Shown here: positions 42,961-51,091 of the stretch, piece by piece
Layout: every line of letters starts with the position of its first letter
Numbering within the stretch: position 1 is the first letter of the stretch
Source: Deltaproteobacteria bacterium
Lineage (GTDB): Bacteria; Desulfobacterota; Desulfarculia; JACQYL01
Assembly (NCBI GenBank): GCA_016208165.1
Contig: JACQYL010000071.1
Span: forward strand, 14,207-75,140
DNA length: 60,934 bases
Direction of reading: 5' to 3'
Notes under the pieces: generated by a model
What the model was told of the DNA's origin: nothing
Database searches by the model: none
The model's input: only the letters and a program-made list of their open reading frames with translations
Position numbers and translations under genes: made by a program

Positions 42961-44069
42961 TGGCTCCAAAGCCGCATCTCCTTTCCATCCTCGCCAACCG
43001 TGACCATGTCCGCGCCCATGGGCTGTATGTCCCTGGTCTTATCGCGATTCGGAACCATATACTCCAGACCGCACATCTCCGAGGAGAACACGAACCGGCC
43101 CGGCCGCCCTCCGCATACGCCCGGACGCAGCTTTTTGCTGTCCTGCACCATGAGCAGCGTATGATCCGGCAGACATCCGATGACGCAATTGGGCCCGTCA
43201 ATGATCAGGGGGCGCATCACGTGTTTCAGTTTGCGCAGTTCCTCCCCATCCGGATGAGCGCTCAACGATTCGTCCTTCAAAGGCGTTATGACGTGCTTGT
43301 ACGTTTCCAGATTCAGCCCCAACCGCCTGTGCACGTAATGGAGAATATGAGTAAACACCTCTGAGTCGGATTCGTATCCCACATATCCGGGAACTCTTCT
43401 GGATGAGAGGAATTCCCGGATCGGACCAAACGCCGTGTTCTCCCCGTTGGTCATCGTGGCGTAACCTTGGACAAAAAACGGATGGCAGGCGTATAAGGTA
43501 ATGGCGTAGTTGGTATTCTGGCGGCCCTGCGCCAGAATGATCCTGGCGGACAGGCCCTCCCGATCCAACCCGAGGTACCGCGCCACCTCCACCGGATCGC
43601 CAATTTCTTTGATCATGACCGCGTCCGGCCAAAAAGAGTACGCGATGATGGATTCGTCCGCTAAGCCCATTTCCCGGAGGGCCAGGCGGATCTCGATGTA
43701 TCGGTCCTGACGCTCCTGTTCCGTCAGCACATCCCATTCCAGGTTTTTGGGCGTATCGTACACGCGAACCAGGTACATTTCCCGTTTGGGCGTAAAGGGG
43801 GACAATGAAGCGCCCCTTTCGAACGAAACCTGGTGCAAAGGCGTGAAACCCTTTTCGGACATGCACTGGTCCACCTTCTCGAGACCCCGTGACGTGACGA
43901 TTCCGGACAGGATCGGCAAGTTCTTGTATCTCTCGAGTTCGCCTCCCAGACCGGTCATGAACAACCCGACGCCCGAACCGTCGTGACCTTCTTTCATGAC
44001 GTTTAGAGCGTCGACGGCTCTCATGGGAGATAACGGCGCATCGGACGTAACAGCAAACAAGCGACACAT
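42927..44069 (-). CDS. Glutamate synthase class II glutamine amidotransferase subunit
   Basis: A 380-residue protein that begins MCRLFAVTSD: after Met removal Cys becomes the N-terminal nucleophile, as in all class II amidotransferases, which fixes the start at 44069 (CGGAG upstream) rather than the longer frame to 44111. EGHDGSGVGLF is the next signature. It hydrolyses glutamine and passes ammonia to the FMN subunit. It is the first gene of the operon and overlaps the FMN gene. Upstream lie a terminator (44174-44207) and a sigma-54 promoter (44403-44418) on the same strand. Confidence 0.92.
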   Translation of the reverse strand: MCRLFAVTSDAPLSPMRAVDALNVMKEGHDGSGVGLFMTGLGGELERYKNLPILSGIVTSRGLEKVDQCMSEKGFTPLHQVSFERGASLSPFTPKREMYLVRVYDTPKNLEWDVLTEQERQDRYIEIRLALREMGLADESIIAYSFWPDAVMIKEIGDPVEVARYLGLDREGLSARIILAQGRQNTNYAITLYACHPFFVQGYATMTNGENTAFGPIREFLSSRRVPGYVGYESDSEVFTHILHYVHRRLGLNLETYKHVITPLKDESLSAHPDGEELRKLKHVMRPLIIDGPNCVIGCLPDHTLLMVQDSKKLRPGVCGGRPGRFVFSSEMCGLEYMVPNRDKTRDIQPMGADMVTVGEDGKEMRLWSQWDRYTLTRAA

Positions 44070-44173
44070 TTTACACTCCGTTATATTTCTCGCGGCAGCC
44101 GGGACCGGCATTCACTGCGCGGCGGCAACGGCTTCCGTCTTTCCATCATAGCCAGGATCATACGAAAACGTTC

Positions 44174-44207
44174 AAAAAAAATGGAGAGCCGGTGATACAG
44201 GCTCCCC
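44174..44207 (-). terminator. Intrinsic terminator in the leader of the glutamate synthase operon (possible attenuator)
   Basis: On the minus strand GGGGAGCC (44200-44207) pairs with GGCTCTCC (44183-44190), one mismatch and a 9-base loop, and is followed by eight T residues (complement of 44174-44181). It lies about 100 bases before the first gene and about 200 bases after the sigma-54 promoter, so it would stop transcripts before the operon unless overcome. Confidence 0.7.
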
Positions 44208-44402
44208 TTCTACCCATATGTTTGAATTCCTAACTCATCTCGGCCATAATTACAAACTCACAGGCAAAACGAAGGCGCTCCTGTATCGCTCTGGGGCAAG
44301 AGGAAAGCCGGATGAGGGGCGTACGCGGGAGCCGTTTTCATTGAAACAGATTCGTTTCCACGGACCCTGATGCCTCTCTGTTCCGAGTATGCGCTACATA
44401 TG

Positions 44403-44418
44403 AGCAATTAATATGCCA
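44403..44418 (-). promoter_or_regulatory. Sigma-54 (-24/-12) promoter for the glutamate synthase operon
   Basis: On the minus strand TGGCATATTAATTGCT fits TGGCAYRNNNNTTGCW at every fixed position. It points at the amidotransferase gene, with the expected start about 320 bases upstream of its ATG, and lies beside a divergently transcribed sigma-54 activator gene. Only one such match was noticed in the intergenic regions examined. Confidence 0.75.
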
Positions 44419-44551
44419 TTGCGGTTGATGGGGAGTAAGCAAACCATTTCAACCAATTAGCCCATTAAAGGCTCCGGACCGCCAAACAGTGAAGAAACAT
44501 TTTTGTATCGCTTCTTTACTTCGATACATTTTTGTAGTAGAGTTCGTCCTT

Positions 44552-46111
44552 ATGGAATATGAATTGAACCAAGAATCGTTTCGCAAAGAAGAACTGGAAA
44601 CCCTGTATCGCGTGGCCCGAGCCATCAATACCTCGGAAGACCTCGAGTCTTGCTTCCGACACGTGTTGGATCTGCTCAAACAAGGAATGGGCCTCGAGCG
44701 GGGCATGATCTCCGTGCTCCGGAGGGATCTCGACGAAGTCCATCTGGTGGTGGGGCACGGATTGAGTCCGGACGCGCAGTTCCGCGGTCGCTATTTGTTG
44801 GGCGAGGGGGTCACCGGCCGCGTGGCAAAAACCGGCCGCCCCATGGCTTTCTATGACCTGGACAAGGAACCGCTTTTCCTGGACCGGACCGGAGCGCGCC
44901 GGACCGTCGATCGTACCGAACTGGCCTTCATCTGCGTACCCATTGTATACGAAGACAATGTGGTCGGAGTGCTTTCCACCGACAAACTATCGAGATTGGT
45001 AGCCGATCTGGGGGCCGAAGTCCGCTTCCTCTCGGCCGTGGCTGAACTCATTGCCCGAAAAGTGTTCACACGGTCCGTGGTGGAAGAAAACGCTCGACTC
45101 AAAGAATTGTTTTCTCAAACGCGGCCTCTGGACGGCAATATGATCGGCAATTCCAAGCGCATGAAGGAAATCAACGTTCTTATCAGCCAGGTGGCCGACA
45201 GTCGCGCCACGGTTCTGATCAGCGGAGAGACCGGAACCGGCAAGGAACTCGTCGCCGAAACCATCCACAATCTCAGTTCGAGAAGGGACGGCCCGTTCGT
45301 AAAGGTAAACTGCGCCGCTCTGCCGGACAGCCTGATCGAAAGCGAGCTTTTCGGGCATACCAAGGGAGCATTTACCGGTGCGGTCTCGTCCAATCCCGGA
45401 CGTTTCGAACTCGCCGAAGGGGGCACGATCTTTCTCGACGAAGTGGGAGAACTCTCCCCTCTGGCTCAAGCCAAAGTGCTTCGAGTGCTTCAGGAAGGAG
45501 AAATCCAACGGGTGGGCTCGTCGAAGACGATCAAGGTGGACGTCCGCGTTATCGCCGCCACCAATCAGGATCTGATGGTGCTTATGGAGCAGGGCCGGTT
45601 CCGATCGGATCTCTATTATCGTCTTAACGTGTTTCCCATCATGGCCCCTGCCCTGAGGGAACGCGGCGCCGACATCCTTTTGCTGGCCGACTATTTCGCG
45701 GAAAAGTACGCCGGCAACATGGGCAAGAACATACACCGGATTTCAACCTCGGCCATCGATCTCCTTACCACCTACCGCTGGCCGGGCAATGTGCGGGAGT
45801 TGGAGAACTGCATGGAACGGGCGGTGCTTCTGGCTAGAGGAGACGTCATCGAGGCGCAGCACCTTCCCCCTACGCTGCAGGTTAAGTCGGGTTCCGAGCA
45901 TGATGTCCCCAGAGGCGAATTGAAACAATTGGTGGCCGCTTACGAGATGGAACTGATTACGGACGCATTGAAAGCATGCAATGGTAATCAGACCAAAGCG
46001 GCCGAGTCGCTGGGCACCACCAAGCGGATCATTCAGTACAAAATCTCCAAATACAATATCCCCTATTCCCGGTTCCGTTATGCGGAGCCATCCGAACGTG
46101 CGGTAGCCTGA
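44552..46111 (+). CDS. Sigma-54-dependent activator (GAF-AAA+-HTH), NifA-like architecture
   Basis: A 519-residue enhancer-binding protein. A GAF sensor (about 15-175) leads into an AAA+ domain with Walker A GETGTGKE, the sigma-54 contact loop ESELFGHTKGAFTGA, Walker B GGTIFLDEVGEL and the GNVRELEN segment. A Fis-type helix-turn-helix closes it (CNGNQTKAAESLGTTKRII). The order matches NifA, but no nif gene is present. A GTG at 44489 could add 21 residues; I prefer the ATG before EYELNQESF, though its ribosome site is weak. Divergence from the glutamate synthase operon and a sigma-54 promoter between them suggest that it controls that operon. Confidence 0.92.
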   Translation: MEYELNQESFRKEELETLYRVARAINTSEDLESCFRHVLDLLKQGMGLERGMISVLRRDLDEVHLVVGHGLSPDAQFRGRYLLGEGVTGRVAKTGRPMAFYDLDKEPLFLDRTGARRTVDRTELAFICVPIVYEDNVVGVLSTDKLSRLVADLGAEVRFLSAVAELIARKVFTRSVVEENARLKELFSQTRPLDGNMIGNSKRMKEINVLISQVADSRATVLISGETGTGKELVAETIHNLSSRRDGPFVKVNCAALPDSLIESELFGHTKGAFTGAVSSNPGRFELAEGGTIFLDEVGELSPLAQAKVLRVLQEGEIQRVGSSKTIKVDVRVIAATNQDLMVLMEQGRFRSDLYYRLNVFPIMAPALRERGADILLLADYFAEKYAGNMGKNIHRISTSAIDLLTTYRWPGNVRELENCMERAVLLARGDVIEAQHLPPTLQVKSGSEHDVPRGELKQLVAAYEMELITDALKACNGNQTKAAESLGTTKRIIQYKISKYNIPYSRFRYAEPSERAVA

Positions 46112-46143
46112 ACATCGATACGGAGTATGATCGGAGCACGACA

Positions 46144-46455
46144 ATGAGTCAGTTTCCCGAACTCACGGCAGAACAGTTGGAAAAGATACGCGCTTTGGAG
46201 AAGGAACTGGGGGATGTGTGTTTACTCGCCGTGCGGCGGGCTGAAGCCATGTACGCGGTTGAAGTCAAGATCGATAAGAATCACTGGAAGCCTGTTGACG
46301 AGGTGTATTCAGAGATCCAGGGCATCCGGTCTTATTATTTGTCCAGAGACGACGCCAAAAAGGCGAAAGACAGCCTGAAAAGCCTGATTATGAGCAAGGC
46401 GGGTCAACAATTGGAGAAACGCCCCATCCGCGTGCAGAAGCTGTCCGAAGGGTAG
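46144..46455 (+). CDS. Conserved small hypothetical protein
   Basis: A 103-residue protein 32 bases after the sigma-54 activator gene and probably co-transcribed. GGAG lies seven bases before the ATG. The protein begins with an acidic helix (LTAEQLEKIRALEKELGDV), then a short beta-rich part (CLLAVRRAEAMYAVEVKI), then Lys-rich helices. No signal peptide, membrane helix or known motif. It may be a partner of the activator, but that rests on position only. Confidence 0.6.
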   Translation: MSQFPELTAEQLEKIRALEKELGDVCLLAVRRAEAMYAVEVKIDKNHWKPVDEVYSEIQGIRSYYLSRDDAKKAKDSLKSLIMSKAGQQLEKRPIRVQKLSEG

Positions 46456-47076
46456 CGGATGGCGGGGTCCCGATCCGGGAGCCTCCTCCGGGCCGCTTAC
46501 CGTGTTTAGGAGGAGGCGGAGCGGGAAAGAGTTCCGCTAGGTAAGGATGCAGGATCTGCGTTCTTTCTGTTGCGGCCGCTCCAGGGTGATCGAGCCCCAT
46601 TCAGGAGCTTTGCGCCTGCACATTCTGATCTGTTACATCTTGACACAGCGACGTTCCGGATCCGTCACGTCTCCGAAGCGATGGGCAATACAACCAGGAC
46701 CGCAGTTCCCTGTTCCGGCCGGCTCTCCAATGAAACCGCCCTTCCGACAGGTCTCAGATATCCCGGTCTCTTCTGTTGGGGCAGGATCACGCCGTAGAGG
46801 TGGTCTAAAAAGGAAAAGCTCTGGTATCTGTTCAGAGGGCATTTGGGGGTGCAGGCTCAAAGACTTCCCCCACGCGGCAATTACCCTGTGGGCGCCTCCC
46901 GCAGGGGTGGCGCCGAGCTGAGAAGTTTTTAAAGGAGGGTACGGGAGGAAAACTTTTTCAAAAGTTTTCCTCCCGTGAACACTTACAAGCTCTGTTTTCG
47001 CATGAACGGTCGGGGCTCCGGAAGAACTCCGGCGAAACGGCCGGCATGGGATTCCGAGGCAGCGTGCGAAGGTTCT
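46456..47076. other. Intergenic region between the small hypothetical and the MBL-fold gene, containing hairpins
   Basis: About 620 bases between convergent genes. It begins with a 9-bp stem GCCTCCTCC/GGAGGAGGC (46481-46489 and 46509-46517) without a T-run, just after the small hypothetical gene, and ends with the long palindrome listed at 46941-46976. The middle part holds no recognisable gene; the frames there have no ribosome-binding site. Confidence 0.45.
46941..46976. terminator. Bidirectional terminator-like perfect 17-bp palindrome
   Basis: ACGGGAGGAAAACTTTT and its exact complement are separated by only TC. Each arm carries its own T- or A-tract, so it can end transcripts from both sides: the activator unit on the plus strand and the MBL-fold gene (100 bases away) on the minus strand. 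The preceding AGAAGTTTTTAAAGGAGGG resembles the lead-in of palindromes I associate with repeated elements in Desulfobacterota genomes. Confidence 0.65.
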
Positions 47077-48054
47077 CTACAAGGAAGAACCGAGTTTGTA
47101 GGTGATGGTTGGGGTTCCCGTTTCTCTGACGACCCGCCCTTCCTCCTCGAGGAATCTCAGGTGGGAAATGGCCTCGCCGGTGGCGAACCATTTCTGCGCT
47201 ACGGGGAACTGCTCCCACGAGTCGCAGGCAATATCCCACGTCATGTAGGAAGCTGCTCCATAGGCGTTTTTCGGTCCCCGGGCAAGGATCTCCATGACCT
47301 CCTCGACGCGATTCCGATGATGTTCTTTCAACTCCAGGATGCGCCCCCTGCAGTCCGTGAAACGCCTCCTGTGGCCGGGCAATACCAGATCTACTTCCAT
47401 CTCTTGGACTCTCTCGAGGCTCGACAGGTAGTTTTTCAAGGGGTTCTCGTGGTCCCACCAGCACTGGATGTTGGGAGTGATGTCGTGAAGGATATGGTCC
47501 CCTGAAAACAGGATCCTCTTATCCTGCTCATACAGACAAATATGACCCCTGGTGTGGCCGGGCGTCTGTATGCACAGGAGCAGGTAGCCTCCGGCACGGA
47601 TCGTGTCGCCGTCGTCCAGGAACGTCAGCTCGGGGATGAATTCAGGGCCGTATTTGATGCCGGGATGATTGCTGATGAGAGACCGAAGCCCGTCTTCAGG
47701 AAACCCGTTCATGGCCGCGTAGGTTATGATAGGCTCCCAGTCTCCCAGATTCTGCATGGCTTCCGCGTCGGGCCGATTGAAGTAGATCCTGGAGGTATCG
47801 GACGCCAGTTTCGCGGCAAGTCCGAAATGATCCGCATGAAGGTGCGTGATGAGAAGATCGGTCCTCTGAAGATCCACGTCGAGCTCCTTGAGGCCTCGCG
47901 TCATGGCGTCCAAACATTCCGGCCGATTGAAGCCCGTATCGATCACCAGATTCCTTTCCGGATCCAGTATGACATACGAATTCGTGAACTTGAGTGGGCT
48001 TTCCGGGAGAGGGATTTCCATGCGAAACAGGTTCTCACGTATCGGCTCGATCAT
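47077..48054 (-). CDS. Metallo-beta-lactamase-fold hydrolase
   Basis: A 325-residue MBL-fold protein of the glyoxalase II/thioesterase-like group. The start at 48054 (AAAGGAG seven bases upstream) is chosen over the frame to 48129. It shows the metal site LLITHLHADHFGLA (His71, His73, Asp75, His76), then CIQTPGHTRGHICLY and LFSGDHILHD (metal His and Asp). A helical C-terminal domain of about 90 residues follows, as in the LACTB2 group. Its place beside etfBA and the beta-oxidation genes suggests a thioesterase-like or detoxifying role on acyl-CoA, which is inference. Confidence 0.88.
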   Translation of the reverse strand: MIEPIRENLFRMEIPLPESPLKFTNSYVILDPERNLVIDTGFNRPECLDAMTRGLKELDVDLQRTDLLITHLHADHFGLAAKLASDTSRIYFNRPDAEAMQNLGDWEPIITYAAMNGFPEDGLRSLISNHPGIKYGPEFIPELTFLDDGDTIRAGGYLLLCIQTPGHTRGHICLYEQDKRILFSGDHILHDITPNIQCWWDHENPLKNYLSSLERVQEMEVDLVLPGHRRRFTDCRGRILELKEHHRNRVEEVMEILARGPKNAYGAASYMTWDIACDSWEQFPVAQKWFATGEAISHLRFLEEEGRVVRETGTPTITYKLGSSL

Positions 48055-48182
48055 GAAAACGCTCCTTTCAGGTCGGTTGGGTCGACGTACATAGAGTACG
48101 TCGCAGTGACGAGGGATGAAGAGCAACACCGTAAATCGCGTTTTTCAACGGCCTGTAACAACCCGGCCGTTTCAACGGGCTG

Positions 48183-49187
48183 TCAAGACGCTGTGGGAAT
48201 GCATTCATTCCTGACTTGTTTTTCATACCGATCGATCAGGACCGGGATGAAGGATGTCAGATCTTCGACAATACAGACATCGGCGAACTTGAAAATCGCC
48301 GCGTACGGATCTTTGTTTATGGCAACAACGAATTCCGATTCTCTCATCCCCACAATGTGTTGCGATGCTCCGGATATGCCGCAAGCAATGTAGAGCTTTG
48401 GCTTTACGGTGGCCCCGGTGAGACCCACCTGCTGTTTGTGCTCCATCCATCCTGCGTCTACTACCCACCTGGAGCCGGCGACAGCGGATTTGGGGAACAG
48501 GGCCGCCAATCGTTTCACCAGTTCAATATTTTCCCTCTTGCCGATCCCCTTCCCGGCCGCCACAATGACATCGGCATCCGCCAATGCGGTATTCCGATCT
48601 TTGGACCTTTTAATACCCACTGTGCGCGAGGACGAAGGGGGGATCGATACGGATCGGAGTTCGACGGCGCCGGGCGCGTTCGCCCCAAATGGAAATCCGG
48701 AGAAGGATCCCGGCTGCACCGTAAGTACAGTGGTTTCAACACATGGGGTGACCTCGGCGAGGAGCTTTCCGCCATGGATCGATCGGGTGAGAAGGACCCG
48801 ACTCGGATCGCCGCCGACGTGTTCTATTCCCGTAACACATGCCGCCCCGAGCGTCACTGAGAGGCCGGGAGCGAATTCCATGCCTTCGAGGGTATGACCG
48901 ACACACACGTAGGACGGAGCAAGATCGGCAAGAACTCCTTTCAGAGCGCTTTTCCAATGTTCGCCATTGTAGTCGCGGAGCGCCGGATTTTCGATTCCAA
49001 GGACGGAAACGCCGTACATCCCGGCCGTTTCATGCGCCAGGCCGGCGATGTCGCGCCCGAGGATCACCGCCGTTATTCGGCCGGACAGGAGACGCCGGAG
49101 TATCGAGGCGCAGGCCATCAAATCCCTTGTGACGGGCCTGAGTTTACCTTCATGATGCTCGACAACCACCACGACGTTCCGGCTCAT
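48183..49187 (-). CDS. etfA: Electron transfer flavoprotein subunit alpha EtfA
   Basis: A 334-residue ETF alpha subunit. The N-terminal Rossmann-like domain (VVVVEHHEGKLRPVTRDLM) is followed by the FAD-binding C-terminal domain with VAGKGIGKRENIELV-like start, VAGSRWVVDAGWMEH, QVGLTGATVKPKLYIACGIS and GMRESEFVVAINKDPYAAIF. With EtfB it takes electrons from acyl-CoA dehydrogenase. No extra Fe-S domain is seen, so it is the simple form. It lies 13 bases after etfB on the same strand and 128 bases before the MBL gene. Confidence 0.95.
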   Translation of the reverse strand: MSRNVVVVVEHHEGKLRPVTRDLMACASILRRLLSGRITAVILGRDIAGLAHETAGMYGVSVLGIENPALRDYNGEHWKSALKGVLADLAPSYVCVGHTLEGMEFAPGLSVTLGAACVTGIEHVGGDPSRVLLTRSIHGGKLLAEVTPCVETTVLTVQPGSFSGFPFGANAPGAVELRSVSIPPSSSRTVGIKRSKDRNTALADADVIVAAGKGIGKRENIELVKRLAALFPKSAVAGSRWVVDAGWMEHKQQVGLTGATVKPKLYIACGISGASQHIVGMRESEFVVAINKDPYAAIFKFADVCIVEDLTSFIPVLIDRYEKQVRNECIPTAS

Positions 49188-49200
49188 GATTTCAAGACCT

Positions 49201-49977
49201 TCAAAGAAGCGCTTTTCCGCGCAGGAAATTCAGGAGTTCGACGGCTTTTTGTTCTCCTGTCCCCTGCAGGATCGTTCCGGAGCGCGATTTTCGGGGAGGG
49301 TGCAGGCGCAAGACAACGTCACGGGGTGCAGGCTGCTCGAACGATCCCGCATCCACGATCTCCAGTTCCTGGTTCTTTGCGCGCAGAATGTTCGACAGCG
49401 AGGGATACCGCGGCTTGCCGACGCCGATCTGTACCGCCACCACGGCCGGTAACTCGAGTTCCGCCTCGATTCGCATCCCGCCCTCCACTTCCTTTTCCAC
49501 GTAGACCCGTTTCTTCTCGATGGATGGGTCCAGAACGACGGCTGCTATGGCGCAGGGACGGGAGAGCATTTCCGCAATGATCGGTCCCACCTGGGCATGC
49601 ATGCCGTCCTCCGTCATCATGCCGGTGACAATGAGGTCGTAGGACGCCTTCCGTGCATACGAGGCGATCCGGCAGGCGACGGTGAAAGGGCTCGGTTCCG
49701 CTTCCCCGGTCGTGGAGATGTGGATACCCCGGTCCGCTCCCATGCCCAGTGCTTTCCTCAGGGCATCAGCGGCCCGGTTCGGACCCACGGAAACAACGTC
49801 GACGGTGGTTGCCGGGATGGTATCTTTGAGACGGAGACATTCCTCAACGGCAAACAGGTCGAATGGGTTCACCTTGGTGGGAGTCGTCCCTCCGGGCGTG
49901 ATCGCGTGCGCACGCGTATCCCTAGGGACGGCGGCTTCAAAGTCAAGAATCTGTTTGACACACGCGAGTAGTTTCAT
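49201..49977 (-). CDS. etfB: Electron transfer flavoprotein subunit beta EtfB
   Basis: A 258-residue ETF beta subunit: MKLLACVKQILD start, NPFDLFAVEECLRLKD, VVSVGPNRAADALRKALGMG, DLIVTGMMTEDGMHAQVGP and the adenine-binding end. First gene of the etfB-etfA unit. The acyl-CoA dehydrogenase operon is transcribed away from it across a 379-base region, so both halves of the electron path are controlled from the same DNA. Confidence 0.95.
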   Translation of the reverse strand: MKLLACVKQILDFEAAVPRDTRAHAITPGGTTPTKVNPFDLFAVEECLRLKDTIPATTVDVVSVGPNRAADALRKALGMGADRGIHISTTGEAEPSPFTVACRIASYARKASYDLIVTGMMTEDGMHAQVGPIIAEMLSRPCAIAAVVLDPSIEKKRVYVEKEVEGGMRIEAELELPAVVAVQIGVGKPRYPSLSNILRAKNQELEIVDAGSFEQPAPRDVVLRLHPPRKSRSGTILQGTGEQKAVELLNFLRGKALL

Positions 49978-50102
49978 GGTTCGCCAAGAGACCTGGGGAG
50001 CGATGAAGGAAGATGGAATTCATCGGGCCGGCAGATGTGTTAAATTGTATCCCCGTGTCGGATCCCGATCAAGAAAAAAAGCGAACGTTCGGTAGAAATT
50101 TC

Positions 50103-50132
50103 TTGACGTCGATCAACACATCTTATTATATA
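50103..50132 (+). promoter_or_regulatory. Sigma-70-type promoter for the beta-oxidation operon
   Basis: TTGACG at 50103-50108, then 17-18 bases, then TTATAT/TATATA at 50126-50132. It points toward the histidine phosphatase gene 225 bases away. Confidence 0.55.
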
Positions 50133-50145
50133 GTGATCCAACGTA

Positions 50146-50157
50146 TCGAACATTCGA
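50146..50157. promoter_or_regulatory. Operator-like inverted repeat near the promoter start point
   Basis: TCGAA-CA-TTCGA lies about 15 bases after the -10 element at 50126-50132, a place where bound repressor would block transcription. Short; could be chance. Confidence 0.3.
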
Positions 50158-50293
50158 ACGGATGTCCAACCCCGTTTCCTTCTGAACGCTCAAACACGAC
50201 CGGATATTCGCCGGGGCATCGATCCTCCGGCATGACTGGCTTCTCGATGAGAAACACCTTGCGAAACGCAAGAATGTGGCATAAAAACGTATA

Positions 50294-50307
50294 TACATTC
50301 TAATGTA
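50294..50307. promoter_or_regulatory. Palindromic operator candidate TACATT-CT-AATGTA
   Basis: A perfect 6-2-6 palindrome of AT-rich sequence, 50 bases before the histidine phosphatase start, in the region shared with etfB. Size and symmetry fit a TetR-family site; a TetR gene is the third gene of the operon (52407). Confidence 0.45.
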
Positions 50308-50356
50308 AACACTTCAGAGAAAACGCGGCAGCCGACACTTTCCACAGTGGGCACTC

Positions 50357-51064
50357 ATGAGCCTGATTTATCTGATTCGACACGGCCAGGCATCCTTCGG
50401 ACACGAGAACTACGATCGTCTCTCCGAACTGGGCCGTAAGCAATCCCAAATCCTCGGCGATTATTTCGCCCGGTCAGGGGTGGTCTTCGACGCCGTGTAC
50501 GCCGGATCCCTCCAACGGCAACAGGCGACCGCACGGAACGTCATGGCCAGGATCTCTACCGGCAACGGAAAACCGCCTTTTCACATCCGTCCCGAATTCA
50601 ACGAACACGATACCTTTTCCATCATCCGGGCCCAGGCTCCCGCCATGATTCGGGAAGACGCTTCCCTGTCTCCGGCGTTCGAATCGGTGTTCACGGACCC
50701 TCGTTCCTTTCAGAAAATTCAGGAAACGGCCATGCTTCGCTGGATGTCCGGAATGTCCGATATACCGGGGGTGGAGACGTGGGAGTCCTTTACCCGACGG
50801 GTTCAATCAGGAATCACCCAAGTGATGGCGGAGAACGGGCGACGTAAATCCATTGCGATTTTCACTTCGGGAGGCGCCATCTGCGCCGTCATGCGCATGG
50901 TCCTGGGACTCTCGAATGAAATCACCATCACACTCGCCAGGAGTATCCGCAACACGTCGGTGTCTCTCGTTCAATACAACGACCAACGTCTAGGTCTTTC
51001 CTTTTTCAATTCGTCAGCCCATCTCGAACTGCACAATCAACCGGAACTGCTCACGTACGGATAG
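50357..51064 (+). CDS. Histidine phosphatase family protein (phosphoglycerate-mutase-like)
   Basis: A 235-residue cytoplasmic phosphatase of the histidine acid type. YLIRHGQASFGHENYDRLSE gives the phospho-His in RHG; SGGAICAVMRMVLG carries the second catalytic region (Gly-Gly in place of the usual Gly-His, so the second His should be checked). It is the first gene of the acyl-CoA operon, 27 bases before the dehydrogenase gene. Similar genes accompany acyl-CoA dehydrogenase genes elsewhere, but a defined role is not known to me. Ribosome-binding site weak. Confidence 0.85.
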   Translation: MSLIYLIRHGQASFGHENYDRLSELGRKQSQILGDYFARSGVVFDAVYAGSLQRQQATARNVMARISTGNGKPPFHIRPEFNEHDTFSIIRAQAPAMIREDASLSPAFESVFTDPRSFQKIQETAMLRWMSGMSDIPGVETWESFTRRVQSGITQVMAENGRRKSIAIFTSGGAICAVMRMVLGLSNEITITLARSIRNTSVSLVQYNDQRLGLSFFNSSAHLELHNQPELLTYG

Positions 51065-51091
51065 AAGCCGACACACCAAAAGGAACACATC

